Shown here piece after piece: positions 1-12,000 of a stretch of DNA of 64,000 nt. The notes beneath the pieces were generated by a model. That model was not told the DNA's origin. It saw nothing but the letters and a program-made list of their open reading frames with translations, and did no database searches. The stretch is from Epiperipatus broadwayi (lineage: Eukaryota; Onychophora; Udeonychophora; Euonychophora; Peripatidae): positions 1,887,001 through 1,951,000 of the forward strand of contig JAQFVV010006294.1 of assembly GCA_028023455.1 (NCBI GenBank). Reading direction: 5' to 3'. Position numbers and translations under genes: made by a program. How positions within the stretch are numbered: position 1 is the first letter of the stretch; every line of letters starts with the position of its first letter.

Positions 1-1090
1 TGTACAAGATTATTATCTTATATGCTGATAAAAGGACAAAAGGATGCACAGAAGTTTCAAAAACTGGATCAAGGTATAAAAAGAAGAGGACACCTTCGAT
101 CTAAGTCTTTCTTTACCTTCTGGTTCCATGTCTTAGAGTTGGGGGTTTCCATGAGCATAACTCTGTGGCAGTAATATACTTCTGCACAGGTATGCCACTT
201 TCTGGACCAAGCCATCATGCAAGCATGGAAACAGGCCTTGTGAAGACTACTTTTTGCAATGAAAGAGTCACTACAACCGAGCCTTTTCTCCAGCTATAGA
301 AAGGAACAATAATGGAAGATGCCAGCAGGAGAGACCAATGGAAATTCCTATGAGCTTGGATCCCATAAATCTACACCAACTTACCGGTAAGTTAAGATTA
401 ACTATTCCTGATTGTGACAACATTAAGCATTTGCAAACGATTCTTAAAAATATGCTAGAAATAATCCTGATAGAGACATTAATTTTCTTATTCAAGAGAC
501 ATTCATTTTAAGGAACTTTCTAGAAGAAATTTGGAAGTGAATTGTAATTGTGAAACTGTTTTTTTTATTAATTGATTTATGTTTGGATTAACGTGCATGT
601 GTTCTTTCTGGTTTTTATTTAATTAGTAATTTATCTTTAAACATTTTTATTTGTTAGAATAAAATATTTATTTCTAATACCAACTTTTCCTTGTACGTTA
701 TTGGTGATTATTATTAAATTTATTAATATTAGTTTAGTAAGATTTGAAAATATAATTTATCTTTGCCAATATGTGTTGACTAAGCTCCAGGAATAATAAT
801 ATCTAGAAAATAACTCTAGTTACGGTAAAATATAATACCGATCCTTTTAAAAGCATTTTTCTTTTTAATTTTTGAGACATGATGCGACAGATTTTAGCGG
901 ATTCTTATATGAATCCTGGTGCCCTTATAAAAGAAATAAAAGCTGATTTCATCGATAGCATAAGTCGTAACAATTACTAGGTAGAGTTGATCAGGAAATA
1001 TAGTTATGTTTTTAGAAATAGTAATGAAACTTTCTTCTTTTTCCATAACTTGATCAACTCATGCATTTTATGTGTAACAGAAACCTAGTC
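1..1090. repeat. Dispersed repeat family 1, copy A (runs off the window edge)
   Basis: The stretch aligns by eye along its length with 38264-39170 in the same orientation. Shared landmarks include the opening TGTACAAGATTATTATCTT, GCAAACRATTCTTA (about 433 and 38680), TAGAGACATT, GAACTTTCT-GAAGAAA and the closing TAATCAGGAAATATAG. Divergence is high, with indels. No protein is encoded. The element type is unknown; an LTR or the tail of a larger element is possible. Confidence 0.7.
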
Positions 1091-1137
1091 GGATGGACAA
1101 AAACATTTCAATATATATATATCATTAAAAAACAGTC

Positions 1138-1416
1138 AACAATTAGACAATATCAATAATAATAAACAATCTCAAACTGTTGTCAAGGCAACCTTTTAAC
1201 AATAAAGGTGTAATCCCACCTTTATTTGTGAGTTTATATATTTATATAGACAATAAAGATTGCAACTTGGCCAAAGAGATTGAAATTATTGATACAAAGA
1301 AGTTTAAATAAACCTCCTTAAACAGGTAAATATAACCTGTTCTGAATACAGACTAATAAATAGTCAACTTTAACATTATCAAAATGCAATTATAATGTTC
1401 AAATTGTACCAAATGT
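1138..1416 (+). repeat. Dispersed repeat family 2, copy A
   Basis: The reverse complement of 8740-9020 matches this block almost end to end. Landmarks are AACAATCTCAA(A/T)CTGTTGTC, ACTAAAGATTGC-like, GTTTAAATAAAC, GTAACCTGTTCTGAA and GCAATTATAAT. There is no coding sequence. A short hairpin (CTCAAGGC/GCCTTGAG near 1445-1465) lies just after it. Confidence 0.72.
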
Positions 1417-1763
1417 ATTATTTAAATAATAAATATAATAATACTCAAGGCTAAATGCCTTGAGCAGTATTACACTTAATATATATATATATATATATAT
1501 TGTAACTGGATCACCTTTCAACCTATATAAATTGGTTGAACTATTTTTTGATGAGCATACTGCAGAATGGAAATAAAGATTGGAGTTATCTAATATCTAC
1601 TTTCCTCCCCTACAATATTTCCTGCTCATCAGAGGATGTCCATTAATCCTTATTTCAAGTATATGTAGATAGATTCAAGTTATTCATTTATATCAACATA
1701 TCATGATTTAATTTATGTTTGTAGATTTACAATGTATAAACATTATTAAAAGTATGTTTATCC

Positions 1764-2247
1764 AGGTATAGGTGTATTTTGCATAAAAGCACTTATATAA
1801 TTCTTCCAAGTATAGATGTATCTTGGATATAGAAGCATTGATAATTTATTTGGGTACAGATGCATTTTGCATATCAGCATTTATAATTTCTCCAGGTATA
1901 GATATATTTGATATATAAACAAGCATTTCTAATTTATTTAGGTGTAGACATATATTATACATATAAGCATTTATAATTCATTTAAGTATAGATGTACACT
2001 ATACATATAAGCATTTCTAATTTATTCAGGTATAGACGTATTTAGATATAAGTATTTATAATTCATTTAAGTATAGATGTATACTGTACATATAAGCATT
2101 TATAATTTATTCAGGTACAGATGCATATTATACATATAATCATTTATAATTCATTTAAGTATAGATGTATATTATACATATAAGCATTTCTAATTTATTC
2201 AAGTATATGTGTATTTTGTATATAAGCATTTATAATTCATTCAAATT
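1764..2247. repeat. 44-bp minisatellite, about 11 units
   Basis: The unit runs roughly AGGTATAGATGTATTNTGCATATAAGCATTTATAATTYATTY. Unit starts were counted at 1764, 1808, 1852, 1894, 1940, 1984, 2028, 2069, 2113, 2157 and 2201, so spacing is 41-46, mostly exactly 44. Units diverge mainly at transition sites. The array has no open frame. Confidence 0.9.
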
Positions 2248-2249
2248 TC

Positions 2250-4149
2250 CAATGTAAAATCATATATTTGTTTTATTAATCCAGGTAATATTACTACTTG
2301 TTTTATTTGGAAATCATGCATACATGCATATATTTAAAACTGGGGGATATTTACCTTAAATTAATTCTTATGACGCATATATATCAATGGACAGTGATTT
2401 ATTATACTTTTATTATCGAATTTATTTTCATATCAGCATTTATTAAATTTATAAAACGTAATGGATATGATTATTATTATTATAGTTTCATTTTATCTTT
2501 TTTTTAAATATTTCCAACATTATATAAAATCCTTACCTCGACTTTCATCAGTTGTTCTCCTCCATTGCTAGTCATTCTTGCATTACAGAGGGGTTTGCTT
2601 ATTGAGGCCAAATGGTATTACAATTTCAATCAATATTCACCCAGGCACAACTTGGAGGCACATGATGCAGAAAGAGAAAGCTATTTCTTTCTAGCCATTT
2701 ATTCTTGTGCTTTCCATATTAATAATTTTCTTCATCATTCAGCAACTACATGTTTCCTCTCTGTTGATAATCACTGCGGTTTCAAACTTAGTTATACTGG
2801 ACTTCTAGACTAGGATGAGCTGTGTAGCACTAATAATACTAATCCTAATCAAATTTTTAATTGTCTGATTCCACTGTTTATATTATTATCACCAAGTCTC
2901 TGGATTGATCTCGCATTGTTCCACAATATCTGATTGGTGCTGGTGCTTTTGTTTAAGACCGGCTGTCTTACTCTCCTCAGTCATTGGATAGTTTAATTTG
3001 AGTGGGAATAGATTAGAAACTACTCTCTTATCTTCATTGTTTTCAAAATTTAATCACTTTTATTGCCTGCAGCAGGAATTATGGTTTTATATATATATAG
3101 TAATTCAAAAACATTCAGCTCTACAAATATAATATTTTTTAAAAATGCAAGTTTTTCAGATGTTAAAGATTTACTTAATTTTTGATTTGAAAATATTGAT
3201 TTTTTCATGGCAAGGATTGATATTTTGTTTATTTTAATTGCTATTTAAAATATTAATCTTTCTTTTTAAAATTAATCATTTTGATTTTTATAGCGTCATT
3301 GTTGAGAAGTTGATTTCCTTTAAAACGATGGTCAACTATTTATTTTTACTTTTCAATTTCCCTTAATTAGTATGTCATTTTGATTTTAATTTATACCACT
3401 TTAGGTCAGAGGGAAAATAAATCTCCAAAATATATATGCATGAAATGACATTTCTGTTACAATATATATATATATAGTATTTAAATAGAGGGATTTGAAC
3501 TTAGGATTTTTAGTCTACATTTATCCTTCACTCCATTTCAAACAGCCCACAATTTCTTGCACATATCTTTGTTATTGTTCAGTATATATAAATAAAAAAT
3601 TACTAGTTTAATTGATGTGTCAAATATGCTGCCCTCTCAACTTTGACACAAATCACTTAATGAAATGATCACACATATGAAAAAGTTAATGATCCCCAAT
3701 ATACATATTTAATGCAGAATCATCACTCATCAGTTGGGGGCCCACAAATCATAATCTCCCTAAACATATATACAATCAATACTCTGTTTAAGATAGCAAT
3801 TCCTTAAACTTTAATAGACATGCTTCAGTCTTTTCATCCTTCCATCAATTCAACTGTCCATTTCACTGAAAAACCAATGATGATATGCTCCAAATCTTTG
3901 GTGAATTTGATGTTGCAGTCATATCCATGTAGACATTATGTCAATCTAACCCCTCATATTATCAGATCTTTACATATCCATTTTTATTAATAGGAGAGGG
4001 ATGGACTGGACTTATACTATGATGTAATGCAATATGTAATTAGCCTATTCATTCACTATAGTGAATGTTTGCTATAGTAAATAGAAAGATTGTATTTGTA
4101 AAATCTCATTTTTTTATTTTAAGATTTCAAGGATTCCTATTGTAAACAG
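2250..4149. other. No gene recognised; AT-rich DNA
   Basis: I see no exon, domain or clear repeat. A segment near 3488-3510 reads on the - strand as AAGTTCAAATCC, an exact RNA polymerase III B-box, but no convincing A-box or tRNA cloverleaf accompanies it, so it is at most the remnant of a tRNA-derived SINE. Confidence 0.5.
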
Positions 4150-5465
4150 AAATTCCACATATCTTATGTGAATGATATCACCATTTCCCTTTCATCCAGG
4201 AAATATTTATTATCTCTGCAAAAAATATTGGACAATTATGCTTCTAAATTTAATCTTCATCTAAATCTTTCTAAATCTTCTACATGGAAAGTTAACTCAG
4301 AGTCTATATTTCCCTCACAATATACTTCAAAACCTCAAAAATTTCTAGGTTTCCTATTTCCTTGCCTAACATAGCTATGAGAAAAGAAATTCAACTCATG
4401 ATCCTAGACAAAATTAAAAATCTCATAAAAACACTATCTACATTTTCTTCTTCACTCCCAGGGAAAGTTGCACTTCTCAATATGCTTGTCTTTCTGAGGA
4501 TTAATTACTATTTACCAATAATTAAACCCATGAAAGATTTCCAGAATAGTATAAATATCATCTGTTCCAAGATCCTCTGGAAAGGTAAATGTGTAGCCAC
4601 CAGTCTAGAAAAATCACAGAGACCAAAAGAGCTTAATAGTCTAGGTCTCCATTCTATATCCACTTTCTATGTACAGAAAGCAATAGCTATATTAAAAACT
4701 ACCCATCTCAGGCTAATGGATGAAAACAAAAGCTTTCCATTTGAACCCATGGACACTCCACCACCATTTCTAGGTGAGTGGATCTTTAAAATCAAAAGTC
4801 ATATTATTAGTTTGTTTCCAGTCTCTGCACAGACTTTAGAAGCCAAAAAAACTTATTGGGAGGTCTATAAGTTAATCAATCCGAATCTAGTTATCTCATC
4901 AACAGAACTTGACTTAAATAATAAAACAATAATTAAAAAATCTAAACATTGGGTTCTTGAATCCAAGTACATAGATTTTATCCTAAAGTATAATCTTTCT
5001 TTCTTGCCTACAAACCACTTTTAGTCTCAAAGAGAGGTTTTGTAAGAATTGAATCTCGATGCCATCTTTACTCTATAGATGATGAAACATCAATGCACCT
5101 CTTTTACAACTGCCCCTTTTTGGGTCCAATCAGATCATTCATGGTAAGCTGTATTTCTGACAACAATAGAGATGTGTTATCCATTAGGAAGGCCATCAAA
5201 AATGATGCCTATTCTACTATCAGAATGGCCATCTTTCTGCTATTTGGAGTGTGGGTTACTAGATGCAAACTTATATTTCAACCATAGAGTAATGAAGTTC
5301 AGCACATCTTCACTTCAAATATTACCAACATTAAAAACAGAGACAGATTGCTTCCTTCTGAATGGTTACATCAACAGACCTGATCTCAGTTTGACATTAC
5401 TGATGTTGTGCCATCATCTCGGAATCAACATAAACTTGTTCATTGGAATCAAAATGTTATCATAA
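4150..5465 (+). pseudogene. LINE (non-LTR retrotransposon) 3' fragment: reverse transcriptase palm to C-terminal zinc motif
   Basis: The fragment opens inside the RT catalytic motif: SYVNDITISL (near 4160) stands where the family has YADD, followed by LNLSKS (motif D) and KFLGFLFP. The thumb region follows: LPGKVALLNMLVFLRINYY, ILWKGK, then LNSLGLHSISTFYVQKA, typical of L1/Tx1-like LINE C-termini. A decayed zinc motif, RCHLYSIDDETSMHLFYNCPF, lies near 5055-5115, and RMAIFLLFGVWVTRCKLIF near 5220-5280. At least two frameshifts (near 4362 and 5024) and stops break it. It is dead and 5'-truncated. A second copy of the same family is at 18103-18957. Confidence 0.82.
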
Positions 5466-6646
5466 ATAAATGTAATTTTAAAAGTAAACAGCAATTCCAA
5501 AAAGCAATAGAGTAATGATCTAAATAGGTATAGATAATTATTTCCAAAATATGAGGATTACCAATAGCAGTCATTATTTTGTATAGAAGTTTTTCTCACA
5601 AATTCAGCTCTAATGAGTTTCTGAAAGTGCTAACACTTGTTATAATCTCAACTTAAATTCCAATTAACTTGTAAAAATTGAATGAAAATCTATTATAGAA
5701 TTTAAACTTGTTTTTAAAAAAGAAATGAGAATAAATAAAAATAACCAAATATCTGCTATTAACAAATATATTTACAAGTTTGCTATCTTGAATTCCATAA
5801 ACAAATATATAATTTTAAAATTTACTGCTTAAATAAATATAATTTAAAAAATAAGATATAAAATATTGATCACAATTGCAAAAGTTTATAAAAAGATCAG
5901 TATTTAAATGAAAACAATTTAAGCTGGTAATTAGTATGTTTTTAATTTAACTTTATAATTCGGATTTTTGCAAATATATTTTCATCTTTTAATTTAGAAA
6001 AAAAAAATAGATAAATTAACACTTAAAAAAATGGAAATATAAAATTTATAAACTTATGTGAAATATATATATCAAGTTCAATTTTATGTATATTCGTTAC
6101 TATTAATGTGTGCATTTCAACACATATTATACAATAGCCAATTCTAAATTGTGTATTATGACCAATCAAAGTTTTCTGGCCTGGTTTCAGAACACTTTAT
6201 CACTATGACAAATCCCAACATCAGTAATCTCAATTCAAAATAATCATATTTATATTAAGTAGATTTTTTTTTTTTTTTTTCAAAATATGAAAACTAAAAT
6301 ATCCCCAACAGTTAAATTCAATGCTTTTTATTGTTAGTAAGCACAAATATATCTGTATTAAACTATGACAATTCCAACATTGAAATATAATGATTTGCAT
6401 CAATGCTTCTTTTTACATGGAGGAAATATTCAAAAGTTTAACCATAGCTTCAGTTCATTTTCAATTTGTCTTTGAAAAGAGTGATTAAGTTCTTAATATT
6501 TTCTCATATAAGTAGCAATATTATTAATGAACTTAGAGAAATTATAATTAATTTCAATTTTTTTTTACAAATCTTATTATATATATCTATAAAAATGTCA
6601 TTTATTATTAATATATTATCTTTTACTCAATTGATAATAGTCTATA

Positions 6647-6683
6647 GTGAAGCAATGGATCTGAAGTCCGATCCATGCTTCAC
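6647..6683. repeat. Hairpin with 14-15-bp arms
   Basis: GTGAAGCAATGGATC (6647-6661) pairs with GATCCATGCTTCAC (6670-6683) with one bulged base and an 8-base loop. Confidence 0.75.
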
Positions 6684-6689
6684 AGCCTT

Positions 6690-6732
6690 CTATAAACTTA
6701 ATTAGTATTATAGACCTGAATTAAGTTTATAG
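6690..6732. repeat. Hairpin with perfect 14-bp arms
   Basis: CTATAAACTTAATT (6690-6703) is the exact inverse of AATTAAGTTTATAG (6719-6732), with a 15-base loop. It follows the previous hairpin after only six bases, so the two may be parts of one folded element. Confidence 0.78.
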
Positions 6733-6879
6733 TCCAATATCAGCAGGGTTTTGCATTAAAGCTAAAATTAATTATGCTTATTAAATTTGTATTGCAGTTA
6801 AATATTTTATGTTAAATAAATTCCATTCTAAGATTAGATTTCTGTTAATAAAAATTACTTGTAAAATCTATTAGTCAAA

Positions 6880-6910
6880 CATATATATATACGTCAAGCG
6901 TATATATATG
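6880..6910. repeat. AT-rich palindrome
   Basis: CATATATATATACG and CGTATATATATG flank the five bases TCAAG. This is a short cruciform-prone sequence. Confidence 0.65.
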
Positions 6911-8739
6911 AGTTAATGCAAAATTCTGCTGAAATAAAATACTTATTTTATTAAAAGAAATAAGAATGTATTTTTCTTTTTAAATCTTGTTCAAATATTT
7001 AGTATGATTTGATTTTGAGATAAGCCCGCCAATATTTTCTAAAAGAATGTATATTTTTAATTAATTAGCCCATTCAAGGCAAATTAAAGATGGCCTTCTC
7101 TTTCTTTTTTAATTAATAAAATTCAAAGTTTAAAGAAAGAAATTTAGAGTAAAAAGTAAAGGTTATTTTTAGAAAATGTTGCCTTGAAATAAAGGAGCAT
7201 ATGGGTAGGCTTATCAAGATCTAAGATCATACAAACAATAGAAGGTAGCTGACAAAGAGGGTATAAATAAAAGTGAGAACAAAAGACTTGATTATTCAGA
7301 GTTTTCTTGCTGGCATTCAGATTTCCCTTTTGAAATTTCATTCAGATTTCTCTTAGGAGAACTCTTGGCAGATTTTGCTTTTGCTTGTTGAGATTTTATT
7401 CCAAAAAGTTATACAACTGTCATCTTCAAAATCATGGAGAAGTTTAAATATGCTCAAGCTAAAAGTTATATGAATTTGATGGATTCTCCTATGCTTGACT
7501 AGGCAAATAAATAGCTTTGCCTATCGCTGAGGTTCCTAAATACCATCAGAATGCCTTAGTATCCACTCAATAGTCATCTGAACTCTGTGCTGTGTCTGTA
7601 GGACTTTTTGTGAAACCATGCTACATATTTCCACTTTCCTTGTCCGGGCAAATATCTATCGATGGACGGATCAAGCTACGCTTGTCGATGAAACATGAAC
7701 AAGGAACCAGGACAGTAATAGTATCTCTCCTCCATTGAACTATTTACTTTCTACCCTTTTTTGTTCATACCTTTTTAAGTGCTTCACTGAATTATATTTC
7801 TGAAATGTTGTATTTAATTATATTTGTAATGTAACCATTTTTTATAGACTAGTCTTAAATATATATATATATATATGTGATCATCTATCTATATTTAACC
7901 TTTTTCCTTCGCTATTCTTCATTACTAACATGTATATATATATATATATTGTCATTGCGGTTAAGCTTAAAAGTTAATTTTTTCATTTAAAATCTCTTTC
8001 CAATTTTATTTACGTTTCTAAATTCCATACCAGTAAGTGTCCTTTGTTTGCCAACTTGATCTCTTCGATAGCGCCTCTTTTGCCCACCACTGGCTTATTA
8101 CGTATATCAGATTTAGCTATATACGTTTTAAATAATGTTTAAACTCTGTTTTAGCACAAAGCAATTAAAAAATGCTTTGTGAAAGATTTTTATTATTGCA
8201 CTTTATCGAGGAGATTCGGGTTGACAATTTTAATAAAATTGGGAAGAAAAGATTTAGACCGCAAACATATTAATCTGTTTTTATTGTCTAATTAGTTTGT
8301 TTCATTAATTTAGAGGAATAGCGGAGGCCATTAAATCATTATTCATATTTTAAAGTTGTTAATTAAACATATTATTTAACTATAAAAAGCTTGAGTTTCC
8401 TAATTTTATTATAATGCTTTATTTTACTTTTCCAATGATCCAGGCACGCAAAACACGTTTCGTAGCATTTTTATGCGCATTTAACTATTTAGCTCCGTAG
8501 GTGTTCCCGTCCATGTCTCTACCTCTATTGCTAAGCTTTGTGGCCGGTGAGAAAATAATTTATGTGTGTTTCAGATAATGTTGTTTATTCGTAATTAGCT
8601 TCGAGAATAGGCAAATAGGGCAGAGGTCCTAGTATTCTTGATTTAATATCTCGCATATGGATGGCCTTGAGGTTCTTTCACCTAGTATTCGAACTGGATT
8701 AAACCAACATACATCATCTGACTGTCACAATAGAAATGT

Positions 8740-9020
8740 GATCAAATTGAAAATTATAATTGCTGTTTGAACGTTATAATTGATTATTTGTTAGTCTGCT
8801 TTCAGAACAGGTTACATTTACCTACATAATGATGTTTATTTAAACTGCTTTGAATTAATAATTTCAATTTCTGTAGTCAAATAGCAATCTTTAGTGTCTA
8901 CATAAACATATTAGACCACAGCATAGATAAGGGTGAATTTTCCCCATTATTGTTTAAAGAAGCTTACCTTGACAACAGATTGAGATTGTTATTGACATTG
9001 GTATTGTTTGAGTTGTGATT
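8740..9020 (-). repeat. Dispersed repeat family 2, copy B (inverted)
   Basis: Inverted partner of 1138-1416, about 7.3 kb away. Similarity stops at comparable points on both sides, as expected for two independent insertions of a roughly 280-bp element rather than a segmental inversion. Confidence 0.7.
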
Positions 9021-12000
9021 GCTTTCATGTGTTTATATATATACATCTTTACCCTAATTAGTGTTTGGCCTTTATGTGGGGATTCACAATAGCAATCATC
9101 ATCAATTTGTATTCACTATTTTGATTTACAATCAATTATTCATTATAATGATTGTAAATTAAAAAAAATTAAAAAAAATTTTTTGTGGTCATTTTGTATC
9201 ACTGGTGATGTCATCGAATAGTTATTAAAGTCATCTCATCCAAAAGCAAAATATTGACTGTCATGCTGAAATTGTTATGGTAGATATTTTATTCCTAAAA
9301 CACAATTATATGCTGCATTCAATATTTTGATTATAAGATTAAAATATGATTAATGAATGTACAGTATTTTATTTAATTTTCATCCAGTAATTTTACGAGA
9401 CAATTAATACTTTATTAATAACATATTCAAAGTAAAAGATTTTCATTGTTAAAGACTGCAAAAACAAAAAAATAAAAAGATTCATTCGATATATGAATGT
9501 AAATCAACGGTCCTGTAAAAATAGTAAATTCATTCAGCATACAATTAAAAATGTATAGTACATATATTAGCTAAAATATTTAGTCAATTAATTTTGAATT
9601 AAAATTTTTCTGTCAAATTAAAACTGCTACCATATCACCATCTCTAAAATATTTTCAATAATAAAAAAAAAAAGAAGCAAAGAGGGTAAAACACATTCAG
9701 ATTTATACAATTAATATCAAAAATTATTAAATGTAATGTAAAAATAACACTCTGCTTTTTCAGTTATAAATTATTTCGTAATTCTTTTCATGTATCCAAA
9801 CCAACGAAGACATTATTTCATGTGTAAAAAAAAAAAAAAAATACGGTGCCGAGAAAAAAATATAAATTTCATTCTGCCTAAAACTAAAAATAATTTATGG
9901 TCATATGTACTATCAATATTAAATTATGTATAAATATTAGCTAAGATTTCAGACAATCAATTCTGGATTAAAATCTTTATGAATGCTAATTTCAATCAAA
10001 TCGAAACTGCTATCCATCGTATTTGAATTGCATTTTTGGAGGGAAAATGTGAGGATGGTTTTATGCAATTAATGATAAATTGTGTATGAAGAAAATATAA
10101 TACAAATAAAGTAAAAAAGATTAATGTTTTTAATTTTTACTTAAATAGCCCGTAACTCTGCCATCAAAATGTATTATATTATTCAACAAATTGCTAAGTC
10201 ATTGCAAAAATATGGCTACCGCATTTGATAAAACAGTTACATGTCATGTCCAAAAAAATCTGCTACAGCTATTGTATTTGTTTATGTAGATCAATATGCT
10301 GAATTTTTTTTAAGTTGACTGTAATTAAGTTTTTATAACGTATCATATGTTTATTTGGCTCTTATTACACTAATGATAAATAACATTTCTTTATGGTCAA
10401 TCAAATGATTTGTTATTAGACATTAATTTTTATTTTATTTTAATAATTTCACTAAGTAAAATACTGTAGTACAAATTTTTAAAAAATGAAATCTCTGTAT
10501 GGACTTTTTTCCCCAGCATAATGTGCAAGAACACAAAAAAATTGTTAAATGGTAGTTTAGTTTCACTTTCTCGGTCTATAGCTGTAATTTTTGGACAGTG
10601 AAAACACACTTTTTTTAGTAATATTAAAAACTTTTTTTTTTTTTAGAAATTATGTTTATTAATATGACAATGAAAAAATTAAGAAAAACTTTGAGTTTGG
10701 TTACCAATCTGGATAACAATGATTGGTGGGTAGATGAATTACAGAAAGTAACAACTTTAAGCTATGTGTTTTTTTCTTTTTACACATTTAAGTTGCATTA
10801 TCATACATGTATAAATACATATTTTAAGTGAATACATGCATAATACACACAGCACAGATTACATAAGCACATAATGTACCTTAAGGGATTTTCAAATTTT
10901 TATATGTAATCGATAAATTATTTTTTAATGTAATATTTCCAACTTATAGCGTAATTTTTTAGCTGAAGTAACTAGCCAATTTTTTTGCATAAATAACGAT
11001 TATAAATGCTTATTTTGCATATGATATTCTTGCTTGACAATGAGTTTTAAGGGATCAATTGCCTTCGCTAAGCAGAGTAAAGATATATATATATATATGT
11101 GTGTGTATGTAATTCCTCCAGGAGAGAAGAGATTATTAGAGAGGCCTTTAATCTATAATAGGATAATTAAAAACTGTTTTATTTTGTATACATAATACAA
11201 AAGATGGGTTCTTATTTTTTACTTATTAATATATTTTTTTCCAATTTTTTTTTCTTGGATTTTAGCAGTGCATCTTAATTTAATCATATTGCAACTATCC
11301 ATTAACATAGAAACTCAGAACATTCTCTTTTACTATGCATGCATTTCATGAGCTAGCTTCATTTTTTCAGATAGGCTAGAGGTATCAAAATATCCATATC
11401 CATGTTGAAAATTCAGTAAATTGGAAATGCAATTGAAGACCTAAATATGATCTCCAGAAATTGTTAAGATAGATGACATAGGAAATTTGCTGGAATGATC
11501 TGGAAAAGAAAAACAATGGATGGAATAATGACTTGATATTAATTGAAAATGATATATGTAATGTGTATAGATATAGTTTAACAACTAGTACAATTTATCT
11601 CTTCTCAACTAGCTTCTAATTTTCACTATCAGCAATAACTAAGATATACTTCTCATTCTTTAATATTTCATGTTTTATATTTACTTACAAATGTATATAT
11701 AGATATATTTGAAGAAAAATTAAAACAATTTATTCTTTAATAAATTGTCTAAAAAGCAAAATAAGTCTTTATTTATTATTCAACTTTTTTAAAATAAAAA
11801 TTAAAGATACTTATAAAAAAAGTAAAAATAAATTTTACAATACAAAATATATACAAATATTTAAATACAATACCCTCCTAAGCAGTGCAATCAATCATTG
11901 GGGAAAAAATGCTGTGATTTTCCTTTAGGATCCTGACATTTCCAGCTTATAGTTGGCTTGCCTCCTGTACAGGTAGATGTGACTATAGCTAGAAGCTTCC

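Larger units (their letters stand above)
5466..8739. other. No gene recognised; AT-rich DNA with several small palindromes
   Basis: Nothing here translates into a recognisable protein. It contains three hairpins listed separately and AT dinucleotide runs (7860-7876, 7934-7950). A less AT-rich patch at 7600-7710 and another at 8440-8720 have ordinary base composition but no open frame or splice signals that I could connect to the peroxidase. Confidence 0.5.

Noticed and set aside
2565-2813. 82-codon + strand open frame.
   Set aside because: No recognisable domain, no splice or promoter context, and no repeat homology was seen; probably chance.
8670-8700. ATTCGAAC/GTTCGAAT that could be a tRNA T-loop.
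   Set aside because: No matching A-box, stems or anticodon arm on either strand.
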